Origin: Flavobacteriales bacterium UBA1959
Lineage (GTDB): Bacteria > Bacteroidota > Bacteroidia > Flavobacteriales_D > Sanyastnellaceae
Direction: 5' to 3'
DNA: 36,851 nucleotides
Assembly (NCBI GenBank): GCA_002336085.1
Contig: DDEH01000086.1
Coordinates: 1 to 36,851, forward strand
In this document: piece by piece, positions 24,111-32,948 of the stretch
How positions within the stretch are numbered: position 1 is the first letter of the stretch
Layout: each line of letters starts with the position of its first letter
Translations under genes and position numbers: made by a program
The notes under the pieces: generated by a model
What the model was told of the DNA's origin: nothing
Seen by the model: the letters and a program-made list of their open reading frames with translations, nothing else
Database searches by the model: none

Positions 24111-24764
24111 TTAAACGCCGAGCGCGACCACCTCTTCAACGGCATCGAGTTTCGAAGTGAGCAACTGCTCGATTCCTCCCTTTAAGGTTTGCATGCTCGA
24201 GGGGCATCCACTGCATGCGCCGCGCATGTGGACATATACTTTGCCATCTTTGAATGCCTTGAAGTCGATTGCTCCCCCATCTTGCTCTACCGCAGGCCGG
24301 ACAAATTCATCCAAGAGCCGCTTGATTTCATCATCATATTCGGACGGAACCATCTCTTCTTCTGGAATAAAATTCACGGAAGCATTCGCTTCTGCGATCG
24401 CTCCGTCCCCTTCGGGTTCCTTTGCCGTCTCTAATTTTTCTTGTACCGCTAAAAACGCATTCGTGTCCACGGCCGCGTCATTTTCCATCAACCATTCCCG
24501 CACATATTCCCGCAGTTGCTGAACAATCATCTCCCAACCAAGCGACTCATCCTTGCTAACGGAAACGAACGAACCACTGATGAAGACCGCTTGTACGAAA
24601 GGAAAGTTGAACAGTTCTTCCGCGAGAGGCGAGCACCATGAAGCTTCTGTTTTTGAACGAAACTCCGCTTGATAACCTCCTTCGATCAACAGCCGATCTG
24701 CGACGAATTTCATCACAGCAGGATTGGGAGTCATTTCTGCATAAACGTTTGTTGGTATCGGCAT
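24111..24764 (-). CDS. Nfu-type iron-sulfur cluster carrier
   Basis: Nfu proteins carry and deliver [4Fe-4S] clusters to target enzymes in the cytoplasm. The 217-residue protein has an N-terminal Nfu domain (about 5-90, VYAEMTPNPAVMKF) and a C-terminal NifU-like domain (about 145-217) with the cluster cysteines C184-S-G-C187 in RGACSGCPSS, joined by an acidic linker (about 110-140). It converges on the repressor gene with 19 bases between, and is divergent from the amidohydrolase gene with little space. Its -7 box leaves almost no leader before the ATG, so the mRNA may be leaderless. It could serve the sdhB clusters nearby, but that is only inference. Confidence 0.93.
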   Translation of the reverse strand: MPIPTNVYAEMTPNPAVMKFVADRLLIEGGYQAEFRSKTEASWCSPLAEELFNFPFVQAVFISGSFVSVSKDESLGWEMIVQQLREYVREWLMENDAAVDTNAFLAVQEKLETAKEPEGDGAIAEANASVNFIPEEEMVPSEYDDEIKRLLDEFVRPAVEQDGGAIDFKAFKDGKVYVHMRGACSGCPSSMQTLKGGIEQLLTSKLDAVEEVVALGV

Positions 24765-24768
24765 TCAA

Positions 24769-24776
24769 CAAAGGTA
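24769..24776 (-). promoter_or_regulatory. -7 box of nfu gene
   Basis: On the minus strand TACCTTTG, a full TAnnTTTG match, ending four bases before the start codon. If used, transcription would begin at or within a base or two of the ATG at 24764. No clear -33 TTG. Confidence 0.5.
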
Positions 24777-24807
24777 GGCTTAAGCACGTAAATTGCACGT
24801 TCTACAG

Positions 24808-27800
24808 ATGTCAGAAACTATGAATGGTTTAAATTATTCCCGAATTTCCAAGCGGCTTTTGATCGCTACAATGGTCTTCTTAGCCCTTACTGATCCTGTT
24901 AAGGCGCAAGAGACCTTCCCTGTGAACGGAACCGTCAATAAGCAGTTGCTTAGGATAGCTTTTGAGCATGCTACTGTGCATGTCAGCGCTTCAGAGACTT
25001 TGGAAGATGCTACCGTGGTCATTTATCGGGGACGCATTGAAGCGGTAGGGCCTTCTGCAATTGTCTCCATAAAAGAACCTGCCGTGCGCCACGATATGAC
25101 AGGCCTGCACCTTTATCCTTCATTTGTGGATGTTCACCAGTCGTATGCAATGCCCAAGGCGCAGCGGGAGGAGTGGAGCCGAGGTCCCCAATACTTGAGC
25201 GACAAGAAAGGTGCCTTTGGGTGGAACGAGGCGATACGGCCAGAGACAAGTGCAGCGATGGAATTCGATCCTTCGGGATCAGGAAAATCCCGCACTTCGC
25301 TCCAAAAGGCGGGGTTTGGCGCTGTTTTAACCCACGTTCAAGACGGAATCGTACGCGGAACAGGAGCCTTGGTGGCCCTCTCAGAAGATCCCCGAAAGGC
25401 ACTGTTGATTCCCGACGTTTCAACGCACTTTAGTTTCAGGAAAGGGACGTCGTCTCAGGATTATCCGCGCTCTTTGATGGGGGCTACAGCCTTGTTGAAG
25501 CAGACGCATTTTGATGCCGACTGGTATGCCGATGCTTCTCGATTGAATGAAAGGTTGGAATCTAATTTATCGCTGGAGGCGTTTAACGCTCAACGTGATT
25601 TGCCTGCATTTTTTGAAGCGGGTGGATGGGAAGATGCATTGCGAGCTGCAAACGTGAGCGCAGCAGTGGATCGTTCGGAGCCGTTCGTTATAGTTGCCGG
25701 CAATAATGTTTACCAGCGACTCGAAGAAGTGAAAGCGACGGGCGCATTGCTGGTGCTATCGGTGAACCATCCCAAGCCCTTTGATGTGAGTGATCCCCAC
25801 TTGAGCCGATTGATTGGATTGGACGAGTTGAAGCATTGGGAATTGGCTCCGTCAAATGCGGCGCGGGTGCATCAAGCGGGTATTTCATTTGCGATAACAT
25901 CGGATGGATTGCAAAAACCGACGGAATTGCGAAAAGCCGTGCAAGTATGCATTGGTCATGGGTTGCCCGAAAATGTCGCTTTGGCTGCGTTGACAGAAAT
26001 CCCCGCAAAAATGTTGCGCGCGCAGGATCGGATAGGCGCTTTACGCACAGGCATGGAGGCGAATATATTGGTGATGGATGGCCCTGTTTTTCATGCAGAT
26101 GCCCAGTTGATGGAGCATTGGATTCAAGGCAAACAACATATTTATGTGGACCGCAATGCCTTGGATATCCGAGGAGATTACGACGTGACACTGGAGGACG
26201 AAGTGTTGTCGCTTTCCGTAGAAGGAGAGGCGGATGCTCCCCGCGGATATTTCATGTTGGATTCCACAAAGATTAACGTCAAAGTCAACCAAGACGGTCG
26301 CACTTTGACGCTGGGTTTCCAGCTTGACACCTTGGGCTTTGATGGCTGGTGGCGAGCAACAGGGAACGCCTGGATGGATAGCAGAATATGGGAGGGCAAG
26401 GGACAACGTGCTGACGGAACATGGTTTGATTGGAGCGCAATTCGCCAGGAGGCGGATGAATCGGGTGCCTTGGAAGAAGTGGCCATAGCGTTGGAGCCGG
26501 ATTCCGTCGTTGGAAAAGTCATTTGGCCATTTACAGCGTATGGCAACGAAGAACGTCCAAAGGCACAGACTGTCTGGTTTGAGAATGCTACGATTTGGAC
26601 ATGCGAGGAAGAAGGTGTTTTGGAGGCGGCGGATTTGGTGCTGCACAACGGTGAAATTTTGGCCTTTGGAATAGGCCTTGATCCCAGTTCTGTATTTGGA
26701 GTGAATCCGCCAGAATACGAAACCATTGATGCCCGTGGAAAGCACATCACCCCGGGAATCATTGACGAGCACACCCACATTGCTGCCACCAGGGGCATCA
26801 ACGAAGGCACACAGGCCAGCAGTGCTGAAGTAAGCATTGAGACCGCAGTCAATAGCGAGGATGTGAATATTTATCGGCAATTGGCTGGCGGCGTCACCAC
26901 CGCTCAAATCTTGCATGGTTCGGCCAACCCAATCGGTGGCCAAAGCGCCATCATTAAATTCCGATGGGGCTCTTCACCGGAAGAGCTGCTTTTTGACGAG
27001 GCGCCATCTTTTATCAAGTTTGCCCTGGGTGAGAACGTTAAACAGAGCAATTGGGGCAATGATTATCGCTCTCGTTTTCCGCAAACCCGTATGGGTGTGG
27101 AACAAGTTTATTACGATCATTTTTACCGTGCTCGAGAGTACGAACAAGCATGGAAGGAGTACGAAAAAATGGTGCGAAATGCGAGCCGAAGGGCCCGCCG
27201 ATCAAACCTGATTGTAGCGGCTCCACGCCGGGACTTGGAGCTTGAAACATTGGCGCAAATCCTGCGGAGCGATCGCTTTGTGACCTGCCACAGCTACCGC
27301 CAAGACGAGATCAATATGCTCATGCATGTTGCGGATTCCATGGGCTTCACCATCAATACATTTACCCATATTTTGGAAGGCTACAAAGTGGCCGACAAAA
27401 TGGCCGAACATGGAGCAGGGGGGTCGAGTTTTAGCGATTGGTGGGCGTACAAATACGAAGTCAAAGATGCGATTCCATACAACGGCGCAGTCTTGCATGG
27501 CCAGGGCATCGTGACCGCGTTTAATTCCGATGATGCGGAAATGGCGCGTCGCTTGAATCAAGAGGCCGCAAAAGCCGTGAAGTACGGTGGCGTCTCGGAA
27601 ATAGAAGCATTGAAGTTCGTGACATTGAATCCCGCGAAGCTTCTGCGCATTGACCACCTCGTGGGTTCCATTGCCGTGGGCAAACATGCAGATGTTGTTG
27701 TTTGGGATGAGCATCCACTCAGCATATATGCCCGTGCGGAGCAAACCTACGTCGATGGCGTGCGGTATTTTGATTTGGATGCGGATGGAGAGAAGCGGGA

Positions 27801-27948
27801 TTGGATGCGATCTGAACGGGCTCGATTGACGCAAGCCATGAAGGCTGGAGGGGCCTCTGGAGGCAGTGCCGAGGGACCTCCGAGAACCCCAACCGAAAAG
27901 CTACGGACCCATTACCATTGTGAAACCTTGACAGACGAGAACCGATGA
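24808..27948 (+). CDS. Exported double-module amidohydrolase-family protein
   Basis: A protein of about 1046 residues with a signal peptide (hydrophobic stretch then DPVKAQ). It contains two amidohydrolase-like modules. The first (about 30-450) has lost the HxH metal motif, reading PSFVDVHQSY, though a late ITSDG remains. Between them is a beta-rich region. The second (about 580-1015) keeps the metal motif D653-E-H655-T-H657 in ITPGIIDEHTHIAATRG, then GGVTTAQILHGSANPIGGQS, CHSYRQDE, FTHILEGYKVADKMAEHG and FNSDDAEMARRL, as in imidazolonepropionase-like hydrolases. So only the second is likely catalytic. Start could be 24808 or 24820. Its stop overlaps the next start (ATGA at 27945-27948), so translation is coupled. 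Substrate unknown; periplasmic location inferred. Confidence 0.85.
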   Translation: MSETMNGLNYSRISKRLLIATMVFLALTDPVKAQETFPVNGTVNKQLLRIAFEHATVHVSASETLEDATVVIYRGRIEAVGPSAIVSIKEPAVRHDMTGLHLYPSFVDVHQSYAMPKAQREEWSRGPQYLSDKKGAFGWNEAIRPETSAAMEFDPSGSGKSRTSLQKAGFGAVLTHVQDGIVRGTGALVALSEDPRKALLIPDVSTHFSFRKGTSSQDYPRSLMGATALLKQTHFDADWYADASRLNERLESNLSLEAFNAQRDLPAFFEAGGWEDALRAANVSAAVDRSEPFVIVAGNNVYQRLEEVKATGALLVLSVNHPKPFDVSDPHLSRLIGLDELKHWELAPSNAARVHQAGISFAITSDGLQKPTELRKAVQVCIGHGLPENVALAALTEIPAKMLRAQDRIGALRTGMEANILVMDGPVFHADAQLMEHWIQGKQHIYVDRNALDIRGDYDVTLEDEVLSLSVEGEADAPRGYFMLDSTKINVKVNQDGRTLTLGFQLDTLGFDGWWRATGNAWMDSRIWEGKGQRADGTWFDWSAIRQEADESGALEEVAIALEPDSVVGKVIWPFTAYGNEERPKAQTVWFENATIWTCEEEGVLEAADLVLHNGEILAFGIGLDPSSVFGVNPPEYETIDARGKHITPGIIDEHTHIAATRGINEGTQASSAEVSIETAVNSEDVNIYRQLAGGVTTAQILHGSANPIGGQSAIIKFRWGSSPEELLFDEAPSFIKFALGENVKQSNWGNDYRSRFPQTRMGVEQVYYDHFYRAREYEQAWKEYEKMVRNASRRARRSNLIVAAPRRDLELETLAQILRSDRFVTCHSYRQDEINMLMHVADSMGFTINTFTHILEGYKVADKMAEHGAGGSSFSDWWAYKYEVKDAIPYNGAVLHGQGIVTAFNSDDAEMARRLNQEAAKAVKYGGVSEIEALKFVTLNPAKLLRIDHLVGSIAVGKHADVVVWDEHPLSIYARAEQTYVDGVRYFDLDADGEKRDWMRSERARLTQAMKAGGASGGSAEGPPRTPTEKLRTHYHCETLTDENR

Positions 27949-29264
27949 ATTGGAAACTATTTTTTGCCCTCATTGCTCCTTTCGCATTTATTTCCGCAGG
28001 GACTTGTCAGCCCACCCCTGCGCCTGAGCAAACCGAATCGGTGTTGCTTCTAGGTGGTACAGCGCACTTAGGAACAGGCGATGCTTTGGAGAATGCAGCC
28101 ATTGGATTTCGAGATGGAAAGATTGACTACGTGGGGTTTGCTCGGTCCGTGGACCGTGCGCGCTACGATGAAATCATAGAGGTCAAAGGCCAGCACATTT
28201 ATCCGGGATTTATCGCGCCCAACTCCACGTTGGGCTTGCAAGAAATTGGCGCGGTTCGCGCCACACGCGACGATGCCGAAGTAGGCACCTTCAAGCCTCA
28301 CGTGCGGTCGGTTATTGCGTTCAACACGGACAGTGAAGTCACTCCAACGGTTCGAACAAATGGGGTGCTCATGGGGCAGATCACCCCCCGAGGCGGCACA
28401 ATCAGCGGCACCAGTTGTATCGTTCACTTTGACGGCTGGAATTGGGAAGATGCGGCCTTAAAAACAGTTGATGGCATTCATTTGAATTGGCCTTCCACGC
28501 ATCACCGCCACCGCCAGGATGGAACCATTGACATTCGCAAGCGCAAGACCTACGACCAGCAATACCAAGAGATCCTTCACTTCTTTGAAGAAGCCAAGGC
28601 TTACCAGGCCTATGAGCGCGCGCCTGCGACCTCTCCCCGCGATTTGAGAATGGATGCGATGCGTGGAATTTTTGACGGTTCCTTGCGGCTCTTTGTTCAC
28701 GCTCAAGATGTTCGTCAGATTACAGAAGCGGTTCATTTTAAGCGCCAAATGGGCATTGAACATCTCGTAATTGTAGGTGGATATGATGCGCCTTTGGTGG
28801 CAGACTTGCTGAGGGATAATGAGGTCCCGGTGATGCTAAAGCGCTTGCATACGCTGCCAAGATTTGCAGAGGATGATGTGGACATGCCCTACCGCTTGCC
28901 GAAGTTGCTGGAGGATGAAGGCGTCTTGTATTGCCTTCAAAATGCCGGAGATATGGAGCACATGGGAACTCGAAATTTGCCGTTTTATGCGGGTACAGCA
29001 CACGCTTATGGATTGACGTACGAGCAAGCTGTACAGAGCGTAACATTGAGCGCTGCTCGGATTTTGGGAGTGGATTCGTTCTGTGGGAGTTTGGAAACCG
29101 GAAAGGATGCCACTCTTTTCATTTCAGAGGGCGATGCTCTCGATATGCGGACGAATTACTTGACGGAGGCCTTTATCCAAGGCCGATCTATTGACTTAGA
29201 CAATCGCCAACGCCAATTGTACCGGAAATACCAGACCAAATACGGCGCACCAATTCTCGATTGA
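27945..29264 (+). CDS. Exported amidohydrolase-like protein without the HxH motif
   Basis: A 439-residue protein with a signal peptide (MNWKLFFALIAPFAFISAGTCQ) and one composite amidohydrolase fold: an N-terminal beta-sandwich part (LLLGGTAHLGTGDALENAAIGFRDGKIDYVG), a barrel, and a C-terminal part (SLETGKDATLFISEGDALDMRTNYLTEAFIQGR). The position of the HxH metal pair reads PGFIAPNSTLG, so the canonical metal site is missing and the protein is probably not an active hydrolase by the usual mechanism. The lipobox is imperfect (AGTC), so I call signal peptidase I cleavage more likely than lipidation. It is translationally coupled to the preceding gene and may form a complex with it (inference). 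It converges on trpS with 11 bases between. Confidence 0.82.
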   Translation: MNWKLFFALIAPFAFISAGTCQPTPAPEQTESVLLLGGTAHLGTGDALENAAIGFRDGKIDYVGFARSVDRARYDEIIEVKGQHIYPGFIAPNSTLGLQEIGAVRATRDDAEVGTFKPHVRSVIAFNTDSEVTPTVRTNGVLMGQITPRGGTISGTSCIVHFDGWNWEDAALKTVDGIHLNWPSTHHRHRQDGTIDIRKRKTYDQQYQEILHFFEEAKAYQAYERAPATSPRDLRMDAMRGIFDGSLRLFVHAQDVRQITEAVHFKRQMGIEHLVIVGGYDAPLVADLLRDNEVPVMLKRLHTLPRFAEDDVDMPYRLPKLLEDEGVLYCLQNAGDMEHMGTRNLPFYAGTAHAYGLTYEQAVQSVTLSAARILGVDSFCGSLETGKDATLFISEGDALDMRTNYLTEAFIQGRSIDLDNRQRQLYRKYQTKYGAPILD

Positions 29265-29275
29265 TCTCGGATTTT

Positions 29276-30247
29276 TTAAAAGCCAATTTTGGAGCGCACC
29301 CGCTGCAAAACGGGTTGTGCCACTGCCCGCGCGCGTTCAGCACCTTTGGCGAGCTCGGCGTCCAACATGCTTCTGTCGTTCATCAAGCGGTGAAACTCGT
29401 CGCGTTCTTGAGCGAATCCATCCACCAATGCGGCGAGTAAGTCTTTCTTGGCGTGTCCCCAGCCGTAGCCTCCAGATTGAAGTTTTTCGGCCATTGCCTG
29501 AGCATCTGATTCGCTTGCAACCAATTTGTACAATTGCCAGACGACAGAGCCAGTTGCATCTTTGGGCTCATCGAGGGGAGTAGCATCCGTTACTATGTTT
29601 TTGTTGATGTGCTTTTTCAAGGCACTTGGGTCATCAAAAATATTGATAGTATTGCCCTTTGACTTGGACATTTTCTCACCATCTACGCCAGGAATCAATT
29701 GCGTTTCTGCACGAATCAATTCTTTCGGCACCATAAAAGTCTCTCCCATTTTGTGGTTGAATCGGCTTGCGACGTCTCGGGTCATTTCGAGGTGTTGCAG
29801 TTGGTCTTTCCCCACGGGCACGTAGTCCGCGTCGTAGAGGAGAATGTCCGCCGCCATTAGCATCGGGTAAGAGAACAATCCGCTATTCACATCTTCCAAT
29901 CGATCTGATTTGTCCTTGAAGCTATGCGCAAGGGTTAGTCGCTGGTATGGATAGAAGCAATTTAGGTACCACGCTAGTTCAGTGACTTCAGCCACATCGC
30001 TTTGTCTGTAAAATACGGATCGGTTCGTGTCGAGGCCAAATGCCAACCAGGCCGCAGCTACGGCGTAGGTGTTTTCACGCAGTTCAGAACCGCCTTTGAT
30101 TTGGGTCAAAGAGTGCAGATCTGCAATGAACAGAAATGACTCGTTGTCATCTTTGTGCGCCAATTCAATCGCTGGACGAATAGCGCCTAATAAATTTCCC
30201 AAGTGAGGGGTGCCTGTGCTTTGAATGCCTGTGAGAATGCGTGCCAT
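29276..30247 (-). CDS. trpS: Tryptophanyl-tRNA synthetase
   Basis: A class I synthetase that charges tRNA-Trp. It has 323 residues, the typical bacterial length. The HIGH-type motif is T-P-H15-L-G-N18 in GIQSTGTPHLGNLLGAI, and KMSKS is at 192-196 (GEKMSKSKGN). The segment FSYPMLMAADILLYDADYVPVGKDQLQHLE is the family signature for tryptophan recognition. The start at 30247 is 12 bases after the membrane-protein stop (30260). The TAnnTTTG box overlaps that stop codon, so trpS may be both readthrough-transcribed with aspS-brxA and separately promoted, with a nearly leaderless mRNA. Confidence 0.97.
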   Translation of the reverse strand: MARILTGIQSTGTPHLGNLLGAIRPAIELAHKDDNESFLFIADLHSLTQIKGGSELRENTYAVAAAWLAFGLDTNRSVFYRQSDVAEVTELAWYLNCFYPYQRLTLAHSFKDKSDRLEDVNSGLFSYPMLMAADILLYDADYVPVGKDQLQHLEMTRDVASRFNHKMGETFMVPKELIRAETQLIPGVDGEKMSKSKGNTINIFDDPSALKKHINKNIVTDATPLDEPKDATGSVVWQLYKLVASESDAQAMAEKLQSGGYGWGHAKKDLLAALVDGFAQERDEFHRLMNDRSMLDAELAKGAERARAVAQPVLQRVRSKIGF

Positions 30248-30254
30248 ACGTGCG

Positions 30255-30262
30255 CAAATTTA
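30255..30262 (-). promoter_or_regulatory. -7 box of trpS
   Basis: On the minus strand TAAATTTG, a full match to TAnnTTTG, overlapping the TAA stop of the upstream gene. It is followed by GCGCAC exactly as at rseP. Predicted transcript start is only about four bases before the ATG. Confidence 0.5.
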
Positions 30263-32509
30263 AGGGTTCACATGTTGCGCACCTTGGGTGAAGTGGCTGG
30301 AATTGTAAACCAACTCCCTCTCGGGGACAAATTGCGCGCGAAAGCCATCCGCCCAGACGGTATCAGCGCGCTCACCAAAACCTACGGCGAAGCAATGCAA
30401 TGCCGCTGGGAGTTCTTGGATTTGATAGCGCAAGCTTGCACGTGTCCAACCGGCGGCATGGTCTCCTGATGAAGCTACAGGGGTTTGACGGACCCATTCC
30501 TTTGACCCATCGGACCATTTGGCTTCCATGACCCATTCGAATTGGAGCGCATCCCGTCCCGCATGAGGCGTGTCATGCCAAAACCAGCAACTGGCTTCAA
30601 TCGTTTTTCCTTTCCATGTAGAATCCGGTAAGAGCGTCTCAATATGGGTGTACTCGTTGCTAACGCCTCGTTTTGCGCCGGATCCTTCCAGGGCGAAGGG
30701 AGCTTCCTCTTCGTTCAGGCCATTCGATGCGATGTCGGCGTCACTTCCGTGTGCTTGAACCCATGTGCTCAAGGCCTTGTTTTGACCTAGCCATTCCTGA
30801 ACTGTCAGCGTTCGAACGAGGGGGGTATTCGTTGGATACGCACGCTGCCACAGGCGATGATCGTCTTCCGACCAAGTGGATGGGTCATCGCAAGCATAAA
30901 GTAAAATTACCTGGTGATAATCAGCAGGGTTGAAGCACTTCATCAACTCATTTGTAAGCCCTGGATGTGCCATCCACTCTGTGAGCAGACGAGCATCTAG
31001 AAGGCTTGACCGGGTAAGATGCGTCGCAGTGGTTGGCAACCCGCTGTGAAACGATGCTGCCAAGGTCTGCCTATGCGCTCGCACACTGCCTTCCCGTCCG
31101 ATGCTTTCGCTTCCCATTTGAAACCACGGGACCGGATGAATTGCTACCGCTCCGTTTTGCTCTGCGGCATCCATTACGGTCTGAATTTCTTGTTCGATGG
31201 TGGCAAAGCAATTGGGCTGTGTTTGCATCTCTTGCTCGGATTCTTGATGCATCCAGAAGGCATCCAACGCAAACAATCCAACAAACGCCCAAGGAAGCCA
31301 AACAAGGCGGCGCACAGATGCGAGTTGAAAACACGCACAAGCTGCAATGACAGGCATGGCCCATGCTGCGGGCCAAACGAACCGTCCGATGGCCCGGAAT
31401 TGCATAAACACGGGCCATTCTTCTAGCCAATGCTTGTGGCCTGTGAGAAAAGGTTCGCCAATACCTACAGCATATAATGTTATGGCGGACAAGATTCCGG
31501 CAACGATTGTCCAATTGTTTGCCTTAAGCGCAAATGGGGTACGTCGTAGACGTTCCACGAGAAAAACCAAAATCACCAACCACGTACCGCTGCCCCAAAA
31601 CCCCCATCCTTCCCAAGCGTTCAGGCCCCACCCCAATTCTCTTCTCGCAATTTGCAATCCACCATGACTGGGAAGCAGCGCCGCGTTCCATGTGGAGATA
31701 TTGTCCCAAAAACCAAACGGTTGATCTGTCCGGAACAGATGTTTGTCCGAGGCTTTGAGCAAACCGATGTATGAGACGAGCGGCAAAATGGTGCCCGCAG
31801 CGATTTGCAGCATTCGGACGCGCAAGCGCGGAATGGATTTCCACATGCAGAGGGTCTGAAAACCCGCAATTAAGCCTGCAAAAGCCGCCGAAATTGCGCC
31901 GAGATACGCATGGGTCAAGAGCAAAATGAGCAAGTGAGCGCACTGGAGCCATGCCCATTTCCATTGGTTGCCTTCCATCCATTTTATTTGAAGGTACCAT
32001 GCAAGGGGAATGGCATAGGTATAGGCCATGGCATAGTGCCCGGTCCAGCGCAGCAATTGCGGATGGCACAAGGGCAATAGACTGCAAAAAAGTACGATCC
32101 ACTTTCCGCGGACTTCGTAAGCTGCCAGAATCTTCACCAAGATTGCTGCAGTAAGCCCCCAAGAAGCGATGATCGCGAGATGCACGATTCCAACGGTCCA
32201 TTCCGCGGGAATGGCCTCCGGAAAAACCCCACCCAAGATCCATCCCAATAGGGGATGGCCATCGGTGTAAAATACGTGTTCAGTAAATGGCCAACCCATT
32301 CCGGCGAATTCCCAGGTCAAAGTTTTCCCATGGGCCAGTTGCCAAGCCAAAGTATAAATGTTTTTTACCGAATCACGGCTCGAGGCGAGCAGCAGACTGT
32401 TCGGTTGAAAAACGACTTTTGGGAAAAATAAAGCTGTCCAAATCCAGGTCAGCAGCAAGGCTGCTAACGCATCATAGTGTTTGGAGAATTGAAAGCGAGG
32501 GGCTTTCAT
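30260..32509 (-). CDS. Large polytopic membrane protein, possibly a GT-C glycosyltransferase
   Basis: A 749-residue protein with about ten to eleven hydrophobic helices in residues 12-450 and a soluble C-terminal region of about 300 residues that is probably extracytoplasmic. Near the first loop it has SSRDSVKNIYTLAWQ and MGWPFTEHVFYTDGHPLLGW, an arrangement (charged residues in a long first periplasmic loop) like that of dolichol- or undecaprenyl-linked GT-C enzymes. I do not recognise a named family with certainty. I chose ATG 32509, 8 bases after the bacilliredoxin stop; an upstream in-frame start (32638) overlaps that gene and encodes unlikely sequence. It lies in the aspS-brxA-(this)-trpS run. 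Function unknown; sugar transfer to a surface polymer is only a guess. Confidence 0.72.
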   Translation of the reverse strand: MKAPRFQFSKHYDALAALLLTWIWTALFFPKVVFQPNSLLLASSRDSVKNIYTLAWQLAHGKTLTWEFAGMGWPFTEHVFYTDGHPLLGWILGGVFPEAIPAEWTVGIVHLAIIASWGLTAAILVKILAAYEVRGKWIVLFCSLLPLCHPQLLRWTGHYAMAYTYAIPLAWYLQIKWMEGNQWKWAWLQCAHLLILLLTHAYLGAISAAFAGLIAGFQTLCMWKSIPRLRVRMLQIAAGTILPLVSYIGLLKASDKHLFRTDQPFGFWDNISTWNAALLPSHGGLQIARRELGWGLNAWEGWGFWGSGTWLVILVFLVERLRRTPFALKANNWTIVAGILSAITLYAVGIGEPFLTGHKHWLEEWPVFMQFRAIGRFVWPAAWAMPVIAACACFQLASVRRLVWLPWAFVGLFALDAFWMHQESEQEMQTQPNCFATIEQEIQTVMDAAEQNGAVAIHPVPWFQMGSESIGREGSVRAHRQTLAASFHSGLPTTATHLTRSSLLDARLLTEWMAHPGLTNELMKCFNPADYHQVILLYACDDPSTWSEDDHRLWQRAYPTNTPLVRTLTVQEWLGQNKALSTWVQAHGSDADIASNGLNEEEAPFALEGSGAKRGVSNEYTHIETLLPDSTWKGKTIEASCWFWHDTPHAGRDALQFEWVMEAKWSDGSKEWVRQTPVASSGDHAAGWTRASLRYQIQELPAALHCFAVGFGERADTVWADGFRAQFVPERELVYNSSHFTQGAQHVNP

Positions 32510-32517
32510 CTCAGGGC

Positions 32518-32928
32518 TTAGCAGTATTCGTCGAAGGCCAACTTGAGGTTGTCCGAAATCATCTCCGCAGTGCGTCCTTCGATGTGATGCCGCTCGATCA
32601 TGTGCAAAAGGCGGCCATCTTTGAAGAGGGCGATGCACGGTGAACTCGGAGGGTAAGGCAACATGAATTTGCGAGCGCGATCGACAGCGTCCTTATCCAC
32701 GCCAGCAAACGCCGTGGTCTTGTGGGAGGGCAACGTGGTATGTTTGAGAGCGAGTTTTACGCCGGGTCGCATGGATCCTGCCGCACATCCACAGACGCTG
32801 TTCAATACGAGCAAGGTTGTACCGGCTTGCTTCAACGCGTTATCAACGTCGTCAGCTGTGATCAATTCGCTCATTCCGACTGCGGTCAAGTCGGTTTTCA
32901 TGGGGGCTACTAATTCAGGGGGATACAT
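32518..32928 (-). CDS. brxA: Bacilliredoxin (BrxA/BrxB, YphP/YqiW family)
   Basis: A thioredoxin-fold protein that removes bacillithiol or similar thiols from protein cysteines after oxidative stress. The 136-residue protein starts MYPPELVAPMKTDLT, typical of the family, and has the redox motif C46-G-C48 in NSVCGCAAGSMRPG, followed by SPPCIALFKDG-like sequence (PPSSPCIALF). It ends in DEYC with a terminal cysteine. It begins 20 bases after the aspS stop and its own stop is 8 bases before the membrane-protein start, so it is in an operon with both. The presence of bacillithiol in this organism is inferred, not shown. Confidence 0.93.
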   Translation of the reverse strand: MYPPELVAPMKTDLTAVGMSELITADDVDNALKQAGTTLLVLNSVCGCAAGSMRPGVKLALKHTTLPSHKTTAFAGVDKDAVDRARKFMLPYPPSSPCIALFKDGRLLHMIERHHIEGRTAEMISDNLKLAFDEYC

Positions 32929-32948
32929 GTTATCTGTTGTTTAATTGT

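Noticed and set aside
26041..26943. 300-residue open frame on the minus strand
   Set aside because: It lies wholly opposite the second module of the amidohydrolase gene, whose protein has clear motifs; the antisense product shows no recognisable domain.
31524..32243. 239-residue frame inside the membrane-protein gene
   Set aside because: Same-strand shadow frame of a gene with a coherent multi-helix protein; no motif.
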